From: Deltaproteobacteria bacterium
GTDB lineage: Bacteria > Myxococcota_A > UBA796 > UBA9615
Assembly (NCBI GenBank): GCA_029261955.1
Contig: JAJDAI010000866.1
Coordinates: 1 to 21,776, forward strand
Direction: 5' to 3'
Length of the DNA: 21,776 nt
Both the position numbers and the translations under genes were made by a program. The notes beneath the pieces are model-generated. The model saw nothing but the letters and a program-made list of their open reading frames with translations. It searched no databases and had not been told where the DNA came from. Below, one piece after another: positions 1 through 7,567 of the stretch (its first letter is position 1; the number at the start of each line of letters is the position of its first letter).

Positions 1-190
1 CCGCGCCTTCGAAGGCGCCGGCCTGTCGCGCGAATTTGAGGGCGACGTCGCGCTGCACCGCGCGGTCCACGGCCTTCCACACCTCGCCCATGCCGCCGCT
101 GCCGACGGTCTTCACGAGCTGGTATCGGCCGTCGAGGGAGCGTGTCCCGCTGGCGATCGGTCCGTCGGAGGAGGGGCTGGACTTCGCCAC
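1..190 (-). CDS. Hanks-type Ser/Thr protein kinase, N-terminal fragment (runs off window)
   Basis: On the minus strand from a GTG at 190-188, the frame gives a short Ser/Pro-rich lead of about 20 residues, then GRYQLVKTVGSGGMGEVWKA and a DVALKF segment. The glycine-rich loop (G30-S-G-G-M-G35) and the VALK lysine (K52) are the start of a eukaryotic-like Ser/Thr kinase N-lobe (Pkn family). The remaining kinase domain lies outside the window, so the catalytic loop cannot be checked. GTG was chosen because no other start codon precedes the kinase domain closely, and none lies within it before the Gly loop. The gene diverges from an FHA-sigma54 activator only 20 bp away. FHA domains bind phosphothreonine, so a kinase-to-activator signalling pair is a reasonable inference. 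The family call is secure; the start is less certain. Confidence 0.85.
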   Translation of the reverse strand, partial: MAKSSPSSDGPIASGTRSLDGRYQLVKTVGSGGMGEVWKAVDRAVQRDVALKFARQAGAFEGA

Positions 191-210
191 GCTGGTATTC
201 TGCCAGCGGC

Positions 211-211
<1 letters not shown>
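190..211. promoter_or_regulatory. Divergent start region with inverted repeat and overlapping -10-like sequences
   Basis: The 20 bp between the kinase GTG (190) and the activator ATG (211) contain the inverted repeat CGCTGG-N7-CCAGCG (190-195/203-208). On the plus strand, TATTCT (196-201) lies 9 nt before the ATG. On the minus strand, CAGAAT (202-197) lies 6 nt before the GTG. Neither gene has a Shine-Dalgarno sequence here. This fits a symmetric -10 region serving two leaderless transcripts. Promoter activity is inferred. Confidence 0.4.
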
Positions 212-1596
<1,385 letters not shown>

Positions 1597-1603
1597 ACTT
1601 CCC

Positions 1604-1629
1604 GGGCCGCAGGGGGGAAAACGCGGCCC
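1604..1629 (+). other. Hairpin between the activator and membrane protein genes
   Basis: GGGCCGC (1604-1610) and GCGGCCC (1623-1629) form a 7-bp stem around a 12-nt purine-rich loop. It lies between the activator stop codon and the Shine-Dalgarno of the next gene. There is no T-tract, so it could be a weak terminator, a processing site or chance in GC-rich DNA. Confidence 0.3.
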
Positions 1630-1641
1630 TGGAGGATCTGG

Positions 1642-2055
1642 ATGCTTCGCAACATCGGTGCTGTCGTGCTCGGGATGATCGTCGGGATGGTGGTCAACAT
1701 GGCCCTCATCTCGCTCAACGGATACGTGCTGTTTCCCATGCCCGAGGGCATGGACATGTACGACCCGGAGCAGCTCTCGGGCTACATCGAGACGCTGCCC
1801 GCAGCCGGGATGATCCTCCCGATCCTGGCCCACCTGGGGCAGGCCTTCGTCGGCGGCTGGGTCGCGGCGCGGCTCGGCGCATCGAAGCCGATGGTGCTGG
1901 CGATGATCATCGGGGTGCTCTCGCTGGTGGGCGGGATCATGAACGCCATGAGCATCCCGTTGCCGGCCTGGACCTGGATCGAGATGCCGCTCTACCTGGT
2001 CGTGGCCTGGTTCGCGGGGTCCCTCGAGGTGAAGCGGCGGGCTTCAGCTCAGTAG
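1642..2055 (+). CDS. Small integral membrane protein of unknown function
   Basis: The product is 137 aa, starting at an ATG preceded by GGAGG (1631-1635) at good spacing. Four hydrophobic segments are visible at about residues 4-31, 53-74, 84-104 and 106-124, the first rich in Gly/Met/Val. A short acidic loop (EGMDMYDPEQ) follows the first segment. The tail EVKRRASAQ is basic and probably cytoplasmic. I do not recognise a named family; small proteins of this kind are usually annotated as hypothetical membrane proteins. It lies 45 bp downstream of the FHA-sigma54 activator and may be co-transcribed with it. Its stop overlaps the 3' end of the convergent amidase gene by 7 bp. No catalytic or transport motif was seen. 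Confidence 0.8.
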   Translation: MLRNIGAVVLGMIVGMVVNMALISLNGYVLFPMPEGMDMYDPEQLSGYIETLPAAGMILPILAHLGQAFVGGWVAARLGASKPMVLAMIIGVLSLVGGIMNAMSIPLPAWTWIEMPLYLVVAWFAGSLEVKRRASAQ

Positions 2056-4382
2056 TTCGTCATCGTCGACGTCCAGGTCTCCAACACGTTGCCCAGCGAG
2101 TCGTAGGCCCGGGCGCGGATCGACCGCGTGCCGGCGTAGTTGAAGTTGTAGTTCAGGACGAAGTCCGGGCCGGTCGCGTAGCCGTTGCCCGTGCCCGAGT
2201 CGGTCAGCACGTAGTCCTCGATGTCGATGACGACCTTCACGGTGCCGGCCGGCGCGTCCGCGTCGAAGCGGTACTGCATCGGACCGACCCGCTGCCAGGT
2301 CACGCTGAGGTTCGGCGCGGGGACCCAGATGTCCTGGGTGTGCGTGTCGACCATCGCGCCGGACGCGCTGAAGGCGCGGACCTCGAGGCTGCGGCGCCCC
2401 CAGTAGTTGAACTGGTACCAGAGCTCGTACTCGTCGGCCTCGGCGCGCGGGTCGCCGTCGCGCATGTCGGGCAGGCGCCAGCCGTCGACCCAGTACTCGA
2501 CCCAGGCCACGTCGTCGGTGGCCTCGGCCGCGAGCCGCATGACCGTGCCGGTGACCGCCTGGGGGATGACGTCCAGGATGGTGCCGCCGCCGCCCGAGCC
2601 GTCGAACTCGATGTCGATGTAGCTGAAGCCCTCGGCCACGAACTCACCGTCGGCGTCGTAGCCGCGGGCCTGGAGCAGCCGGCCGGTGCCGGACTGCGCG
2701 AAGGTGTAGCTGATCTCCCAGGGCGCGTTGCGGGCGTGGCCGGCGCCGGTCGCGACGTCGCCGATGGGCCAGCCGTCGACCCAGTAGCGCACGTCCAGCG
2801 GCACCTCGCCGCCGGTGGAGGCCGAGACCATCTCATAGGTCATGCCCTCGACCTTGCTCGCGGAGGGCTGGAGCTTCCCGGAGATGTTGCGGATGTCGAC
2901 GCTGATGGTGTCGGTCGCGATGAGCGCGCCGGCGGAGTCGTAGCCGCGGGCCTGGATGGTGCGCTCGCCGGTGACGCTGAAGAGCACGCCGACGTGCACG
3001 GGGTTGGCCGTCAAGCTGTGGGCGATGCGGTAGGGGCCAGCCCAGATCTCGGTGTGGTGCACGCCCGCGCTGGCGACCCGCATGATGACGGGGTTGGAGA
3101 CCGTGTCGCCGTTGCGCGGGCTCTGGAACGCGACGCTCGCCGAGGGGGTGCTCGGGAGCTCCGCGTCCACGAGGTCCGGGGAGTCGGAGTCGCCCGGATC
3201 GGGGCCCGCGGGGTCGGCCGCCGGCGAGCTGCCGTTGGCGTAGAAGGCGACCTTCTGCAGGTACGCGTCCCAGTCGAAGTGCGGGCCCGGGTCCGAGCGG
3301 AAGGAGCAGGACGCGGGCTGGATCTCGCCGTGGCCGACGATGTGGCTGCGGTCGATCGGGATGTCGTACTCGGTCACCAGGTAGGCGGTGAGCCGCGCGG
3401 AGCTGTCGAAGATGGCCGAGGTCCAGGTCGCCGGGTTGCTCGACGCGCCCTCGTGCTCGATGCCGACGGTGTCGTTGTTGTTGGAGCAGGCGTGCCAGGC
3501 CTTGCGCTCGTCCGAGACCATCTGGGTGACCTCGCCATCGCTCTTGCGCACGACGTAGTGGGCCGAGACGTTCGAGCTGGGGTTCTGGAACCAGGAGATG
3601 GCGCCGTTGTAGGAGCCCTCGGTGGTGTGGATGACGACGCGGTTGATGGCGCCGGTGCCGCCGCTGCGCGAGCTCTGGTTGCTGCTGTGGGCGGGCACGT
3701 AGCGGGCCGCGCCGGGGTAGCCGTTGGCCGCGGCGAAGTCGCCCGAGTCGCCCGAGGGCGGGCTGATGAAGTGCACGTCCTCGAGGCCGCTGATCTCGCG
3801 GGGCTCGATGAAGAGGTCGTCGCCGTTGATGGTCGGGGAGCCGTGGCCCTCCTGCAGGGTGCGGAAGACCTCGCGGGCGAAGTCGTGGTCCATCCAGTCC
3901 GTCCCGAAGGCGGACCAGGCGACGACGATGTCCCACCAGGCCGCCGTCGGCGTGTTCGGGTCGGCGAAGGAGTTGTGCTCGTCCCGCAAGTCGGACAGCA
4001 CCGCGGCACCCGCGAAGATGTTCGCGGCACGGTCCGACTCGATCTCGGAGGTGGGGTACCCCGTCAGCTCACCTGCCAGGGCAATGCGTTCGGGAGTGAG
4101 CCCCATCCAGCCATGCGCCGGCCGGTGCTCGGTGTGGTCGTCCTCTCCAGGGGCGAAGAAGGACTCGTGCCACGCGAGCGCCACGAGCAGATCCCGGGGG
4201 ACCTGGTGGTCTTCGGCGGCCAGCTCGAACAGGTCCGCAGCGGGCAGGGCCGCCAGGGACGCGTCGAGCGGTCGGATGACCCGCTCCTGCTCGGCTTCGG
4301 CTTCGTCGCCGAAGAGGTTGCCGTAACAAGCCCCGAGGGAGAGGGCGAGAATCGGGAGGAGCAGCAGGTGGTCAAGGCGCAT
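2049..4382 (-). CDS. Lipoprotein with lytic-transglycosylase-like domain, AmpD/PGRP-type amidase domain and four beta-sandwich repeats
   Basis: The product is 777 aa. A lipoprotein signal peptide ends in LGAC (lipidated Cys19). Residues about 50-170 resemble an SLT lysozyme-like domain (ALAWHESFF with E73, then HGWMGLTPERI). Residues about 243-378 are an Amidase_2/PGRP zinc amidase: VVIHTTEG (H252), VGIEHEG (E309), IVGHGEI (H351) and RSDPGPHFDW (R362, D364). These match the AmpD ligands His-His-Asp and the catalytic Glu, with Arg in place of Lys. A Pro/Asp-rich linker follows, then four Ig-like repeats of about 80-90 aa, each ending in a motif like QARGYDSAGA. The predicted role is cleavage of peptidoglycan (N-acetylmuramoyl-L-alanine amidase) from a membrane anchor, in recycling, remodelling or predation. 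AAGGGG precedes the ATG, but a -24/-12-like promoter sits so close that the transcript could be leaderless. The amidase call is firm; the transglycosylase call is moderate. Confidence 0.9.
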   Translation of the reverse strand: MRLDHLLLLPILALSLGACYGNLFGDEAEAEQERVIRPLDASLAALPAADLFELAAEDHQVPRDLLVALAWHESFFAPGEDDHTEHRPAHGWMGLTPERIALAGELTGYPTSEIESDRAANIFAGAAVLSDLRDEHNSFADPNTPTAAWWDIVVAWSAFGTDWMDHDFAREVFRTLQEGHGSPTINGDDLFIEPREISGLEDVHFISPPSGDSGDFAAANGYPGAARYVPAHSSNQSSRSGGTGAINRVVIHTTEGSYNGAISWFQNPSSNVSAHYVVRKSDGEVTQMVSDERKAWHACSNNNDTVGIEHEGASSNPATWTSAIFDSSARLTAYLVTEYDIPIDRSHIVGHGEIQPASCSFRSDPGPHFDWDAYLQKVAFYANGSSPAADPAGPDPGDSDSPDLVDAELPSTPSASVAFQSPRNGDTVSNPVIMRVASAGVHHTEIWAGPYRIAHSLTANPVHVGVLFSVTGERTIQARGYDSAGALIATDTISVDIRNISGKLQPSASKVEGMTYEMVSASTGGEVPLDVRYWVDGWPIGDVATGAGHARNAPWEISYTFAQSGTGRLLQARGYDADGEFVAEGFSYIDIEFDGSGGGGTILDVIPQAVTGTVMRLAAEATDDVAWVEYWVDGWRLPDMRDGDPRAEADEYELWYQFNYWGRRSLEVRAFSASGAMVDTHTQDIWVPAPNLSVTWQRVGPMQYRFDADAPAGTVKVVIDIEDYVLTDSGTGNGYATGPDFVLNYNFNYAGTRSIRARAYDSLGNVLETWTSTMTNY

Positions 4383-4395
4383 GCCCCTTCCATTC

Positions 4396-4410
4396 GCAGG
4401 GATCGTGCCA
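4396..4410 (-). promoter_or_regulatory. Candidate sigma54 (-24/-12) promoter of the amidase lipoprotein gene
   Basis: The minus strand reads TGGCACGATCCCTGC, with GG at -24 and GC at -12 in exact spacing. It matches the consensus TGGCACRNNNNTTGCW at all defined positions except the first T of TTGC and the final W. The predicted start would be near 4384, only about 2 nt before the ATG, so the mRNA would be essentially leaderless. That closeness is the main reason for doubt. Confidence 0.5.
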
Positions 4411-4435
4411 GGGCAGCACAGGACGCTTATCCACC

Positions 4436-4445
4436 TGTGATCACA
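4436..4445. promoter_or_regulatory. Perfect palindrome TGTGATCACA
   Basis: This 10-bp palindrome lies 53 bp upstream of the amidase lipoprotein ATG, between the -24/-12 candidate and the GGTCAC repeats. It combines TGTGA and TCACA half-sites without the 6-bp spacer of a CRP site. It could be an operator; no specific regulator is indicated. Confidence 0.25.
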
Positions 4446-4485
4446 ACGCTTTTCTGGAACCGAGGCGGCGCGGACCGCCCGACGT

Positions 4486-4501
4486 GGTCAGTTCAGTGAC
4501 C
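4486..4501. promoter_or_regulatory. Palindromic site 1, GGTCAG-N4-GTGACC
   Basis: First of three matching 16-bp palindromes upstream of the amidase lipoprotein gene. One arm has a G in place of C. It starts about 90 bp upstream of the -12 element, within the usual range for enhancer-binding protein sites. Confidence 0.5.
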
Positions 4502-4529
4502 AGCGTAGTCGGTTCCTCAAAACATGACC

Positions 4530-4545
4530 GGTCACACGAGTGACC
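4530..4545. promoter_or_regulatory. Palindromic site 2, GGTCAC-ACGA-GTGACC
   Basis: A perfect 6-bp arm palindrome with a 4-bp spacer. Its centre is 44 bp from site 1, close to four helical turns. It is flanked by an extra TGACC, so TGACCGGTCA at 4525-4534 is a second overlapping palindrome. Confidence 0.5.
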
Positions 4546-4624
4546 ATCCGTCCGTGAAGCCTGTGTAGGAAGGGTTCTTGGGAGCGGGATCAGCCGGGTC
4601 CGGGCGCGATCGGCCCCGAATGGC

Positions 4625-4640
4625 GGTCACTGCCGTGACC
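4625..4640. promoter_or_regulatory. Palindromic site 3, GGTCAC-TGCC-GTGACC
   Basis: A perfect palindrome whose centre is 95 bp from site 2, close to nine helical turns. It begins 2 bp beyond the stop codon of the HDOD gene, so on that transcript it could also fold as a 6-bp stem with a 4-nt loop. No T-tract follows, and the shared arms with sites 1 and 2 favour a protein-binding site. Confidence 0.45.
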
Positions 4641-4642
4641 AG

Positions 4643-5953
4643 CTAGTCGTCCATGCCGGTCCAGGCCTTCACCGCTTCGGCGGCCGCCTCGTGGAACCAG
4701 GTGTTCTTCACCCCGAGCACCCCCGCCGCCGCGTCCACCGTGGGTCCCTGCCCGTGGGAGCGCAGGTAGGTGTAGCCCGCTTCCAGCACCGCCTTGTGCA
4801 CACCACCGAGCAGCCAGGCATGCCGCGCCAGCGGGGTCCCGCCCTCGACTCGCGTCGGGTCGTGGTGGGCGTAGGCGATCGCGGCGAGCGTGGGCGGCAG
4901 CTTCCAGGACCTCATCAGCAGCGCGCCCAGCTCCGCATGCTGCGACTTCATGTCCCGGGCGAGCGCCCCGGACGCGAGGCCCCCTTGCGGCGGGCTCGTG
5001 CCGATGCCCTTGTGCAGGTCCACGACCAGGATCTCGCCGAGGTTGTGGAAGAGGGCCATCGTGTAGACCTCGCCCCGGTTCGACCAGCCGATGCGCTCCA
5101 CCAGGATCCGGGCTGCAGTGGCCGTCGTGACCGTGTTGCGCCACATCTTCGACAGCAGCTTGCTCCAGCCCTTGTTCTTGCTGACGAAGGCGCCCTTGAG
5201 CGCCTCCATCTGGGCCACTTCGGCCAGGCGACGCATGCCGAGCCGACGCCCCGCGGCGTGCAGGTCCAGCACCGAGGGCATGCCCCGGTAGGCCGCAGCG
5301 TTGGACGCCTTGAGCACGCTGACGCACAGGTTGGGGTCCTGCTCGATCTTCGCGACCAGCGCGACGAGCGAGCCGCTGCCCTCGGCGCAGAGCGCCTGGA
5401 GCTCCATGGCCACGGGCGAGATGTTGGTGACGGCGGCCGAGCCGTCCCGCAGCTTCTGGGCGAGCTCCATGATCTGCTCGCGCACCAGGCCCTGATCGGT
5501 GTCCTCATCCGGCTCGTGCTCCTCGGGCTCGGGCTCGTCCACCGCCGGGTCGGTCTCCGGCGCGGGCCCCTCGGCGCGAGCGTGCGGCCCGGCCATGAGC
5601 TCGTTGATCGCCTCGTCCAGCTCCGCCGTGCTCAGCGGGGTCTGGAGCAGCATCTGCACCCCCTCGTCGTGGTACTGCGGCGCCTTCGCCAGGGTGCGCT
5701 GGTCGCCAACGAGGATCACCCGCGTGGGCTTGTCCGCTTGGAGCAGCTGGTCGACCAGCTCGGCGCCGCCGTCCTTCCAGGCCGCCGCCGCGAAGACGAT
5801 GACCGCCGGGGGACGCCGGCCGCGGCGCTGGAGCGCCTCCCGGGACTGGCCGAGTCCGTTGGGCACGTGACCCAGGCGCTGCACGGCGCGCACATGCTCG
5901 GCGCGGGCCTGCACGTCCGGGGCGATGACGAGGACCTGAAGCGGCTGCAGCAT
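4643..5953 (-). CDS. Pseudo-receiver/HDOD domain signalling protein
   Basis: The product is 436 aa from the ATG at 5953, which shares its A with the TGA of the upstream kinase gene (TGATG). Residues 1-122 have the pattern of a CheY-like receiver (QVLVIAPD at beta-1), but the phosphoacceptor Asp after beta-3 is missing (AVIVFAAAAWKDGG) and the conserved Lys is replaced (LLQTPLS). It is therefore a degenerate receiver that cannot be phosphorylated in the normal way. A Pro/Glu-rich acidic linker spans about 124-155. Residues about 175-380 form an HDOD domain: EQDPNLCVSVLKASNAAAY, LGMRRLAEVAQ, and FHNLGEILVVDL (HN at 303-304 where HD is typical). HDOD proteins usually act as signalling adaptors rather than enzymes. 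Its place as the last gene after a response regulator and a histidine kinase suggests a shared pathway. Inputs and targets are unknown. Confidence 0.88.
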   Translation of the reverse strand: MLQPLQVLVIAPDVQARAEHVRAVQRLGHVPNGLGQSREALQRRGRRPPAVIVFAAAAWKDGGAELVDQLLQADKPTRVILVGDQRTLAKAPQYHDEGVQMLLQTPLSTAELDEAINELMAGPHARAEGPAPETDPAVDEPEPEEHEPDEDTDQGLVREQIMELAQKLRDGSAAVTNISPVAMELQALCAEGSGSLVALVAKIEQDPNLCVSVLKASNAAAYRGMPSVLDLHAAGRRLGMRRLAEVAQMEALKGAFVSKNKGWSKLLSKMWRNTVTTATAARILVERIGWSNRGEVYTMALFHNLGEILVVDLHKGIGTSPPQGGLASGALARDMKSQHAELGALLMRSWKLPPTLAAIAYAHHDPTRVEGGTPLARHAWLLGGVHKAVLEAGYTYLRSHGQGPTVDAAAGVLGVKNTWFHEAAAEAVKAWTGMDD

Positions 5954-7044
5954 CAGTCGAGACTCCAGGTGATCGGCTCTTCGGCCTGGTCGGTGACGGC
6001 GGGCAGGCTGAAGCCGAATGCGGCTCCTCCACCGTCGCGGTTTCGCCCCCAGACCTCGCCGCCGTGGCGCTGGATGATGTCGGCGACCACGGTCAGGCCG
6101 AGCCCCGAGCTCGCTTCCCCGCCGGTGGGCCGGTTGCCGATGTCGGCCAGGGGTTCGAAGAGCTGCGACAAGGCCGAGACGGGGATGCCGGGGCCGCGGT
6201 CCAGGACCTCCACCGCGACCGAGTCGTCGCGTCGCACGATGCGGACCGGGATGGTCGTGCCCGGCTGACTGAACTTCGAGGCATTCTCGAGGTAGTTGCG
6301 CAGGACCTGGGTCACGCGGCGCGGGTCCGCGTGCACCGCGTGCCCGAGGCCCGGCTCCAGCTCCAGGAAGTCCTGCTGCTTGCGCCGCAGCGTGCCCTCG
6401 GCGAGCTCGCTCCCCACCGAGTGCACCAGCTCCTCGAGCGCGAAGGTGATGGGCCGGACCGAGTAGGTGCCCGAAGCCAGCGCCGCCTGGTCGACGAGGG
6501 TGTCGAGCAGCTCCAGCAGGTGCTGGCAGGTCTCCTCGATGGATTCGAGCTGCGAGGACGCGGTGCCCGCCCCGGCCGCCCAGGCCAGGGTCGCGTGGGC
6601 CAGCACGGATCCGACCCCGTTGCGGATGTCGTGGCCGGTGCGCGAGAGCAGCAGATCCTTCGCGCGGTGGGCCGCCTCGAGGCTCCGGGTCTTCTCCTCC
6701 AAGGCGATCTTCTGGGACTCCAGCAGGTTGCACTGGTCCGCCACCCGGGCCTGGAGCCGGCGGTTGGCCTGCATGAGGTGGTCGACGATCGCCGCAGGCA
6801 CCTCGACCCGAGCCCCGCTCTCGTCGATCAGCTCGTGCTGCTCGTCCGAGCTGGCGTGCTCCAGCAGATCGGCCAGCGGACCCAGGCGGTCGCGCAGCTT
6901 CGGCTGGAGGTTCTCGGGCAGGGTTCCCTCGGCGTACTCGGACTCCCAGTCGACCGTCGAGTCCTCCAGTTCGTCTTCGCAGAGCGTCTCGATCCGGGCG
7001 CAGGTGATCGGCCAGGGGCTCTCGTCGGTGCGCTGGTCGTGCAT
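5953..7044 (-). CDS. Cytoplasmic sensor histidine kinase
   Basis: The product is 363 aa from the ATG at 7044, which overlaps the response-regulator stop as TGATG. There is no signal peptide or membrane segment, so the protein is soluble. Residues about 86-135 look like a coiled coil (MQANRRLQARVADQ, ALEEKTRSLEAAHRAKDLLL). The H-box is SRTGHDIRN, with phosphoacceptor His138. The HATPase domain has the N-box LRNYLENASKFS (N254), G1 box LDRGPGIP (D282) and G2 box SGLGLTVVADII (about 313-324), ending GGGAAFGFSLP. All catalytic motifs are intact. The acidic N-terminus (residues 1-80) matches no sensor domain I know. It probably phosphorylates the response regulator encoded just upstream. The large in-frame extension upstream of this ATG reads through the regulator gene and is not real. 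Confidence 0.93.
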   Translation of the reverse strand: MHDQRTDESPWPITCARIETLCEDELEDSTVDWESEYAEGTLPENLQPKLRDRLGPLADLLEHASSDEQHELIDESGARVEVPAAIVDHLMQANRRLQARVADQCNLLESQKIALEEKTRSLEAAHRAKDLLLSRTGHDIRNGVGSVLAHATLAWAAGAGTASSQLESIEETCQHLLELLDTLVDQAALASGTYSVRPITFALEELVHSVGSELAEGTLRRKQQDFLELEPGLGHAVHADPRRVTQVLRNYLENASKFSQPGTTIPVRIVRRDDSVAVEVLDRGPGIPVSALSQLFEPLADIGNRPTGGEASSGLGLTVVADIIQRHGGEVWGRNRDGGGAAFGFSLPAVTDQAEEPITWSLD

Positions 7045-7523
7045 CAGGCTGCCCCCTCTTCGGCTGCTGCATCCGTCGGCTCGGGCTCCGCCGGTTCGGC
7101 CTGCTCGGGCTCGTTGGCGGGGGTCTGCGCGGCGCGGAGCGAGCGCCTGACGACGGTCAGCAGCTCGCCGGTGCGCAGCGGCTTGGGCACGAAGTCGGCG
7201 GCGCCGAGGCGGAAGGCGGCGAGCACGTCCTCGAAGTCCCGGGTGGAGGACACGACGACCACCACCGTCGACGCCTTCGACGCGCCGATGCGGCGCACCA
7301 GCGTGAAGCCGCCCTGGCCGTCGCGCAGGTGCAGATCGACGAGGGCGAGGTCGTAGTCGCTGCGGGCGAGGGCCTTCTCTGCGGACTCGATGTCCGCGGC
7401 GGTCTCCACGGTGTAGCCGGCGGACTCGAGCGTGGCGCTGGCGGCCCGCCGGATCGCCGACTCGTCTTCGACCAGGAGGACCCGGGCCCCGCTTCCTGCA
7501 GGCTTGTCCGTCAGCGACGTCAT
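7044..7523 (-). CDS. CheY-like single-domain response regulator with acidic C-terminal tail
   Basis: The product is 159 aa from the ATG at 7523. A TTG at 7544 would add seven residues, but the GGGAAGGG ribosome binding sequence lies between the two, which favours 7523. The receiver domain (about 14-132) has RVLLVEDE (E19, D20), phosphoacceptor D63 in LALVDLHLRDG, a Ser/Thr switch region VVVVVSSTRD, and K114 in FVPKPLR. No output domain follows. The tail of about 27 residues is Ala/Pro/Glu-rich (EPEQAEPAEPEP) and probably disordered. The next two genes, histidine kinase and HDOD protein, each overlap by 1 nt, so the three should be made together. The Xaa-Pro aminopeptidase gene ends 44 bp upstream on the same strand. 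Confidence 0.93.
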   Translation of the reverse strand: MTSLTDKPAGSGARVLLVEDESAIRRAASATLESAGYTVETAADIESAEKALARSDYDLALVDLHLRDGQGGFTLVRRIGASKASTVVVVVSSTRDFEDVLAAFRLGAADFVPKPLRTGELLTVVRRSLRAAQTPANEPEQAEPAEPEPTDAAAEEGAA

Positions 7524-7567
7524 GTGGTGCCCTTCCCTCGACAAGGGGCGGGCGCTTCGTCGCTCCC

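Noticed and set aside
191..205. Minus-strand TGGCAGAATACCAGC as a sigma54 promoter for the kinase
   Set aside because: GG and GC spacing is right, but other positions match poorly and the predicted start (about 179) lies inside the kinase coding region, downstream of its only plausible start codon.
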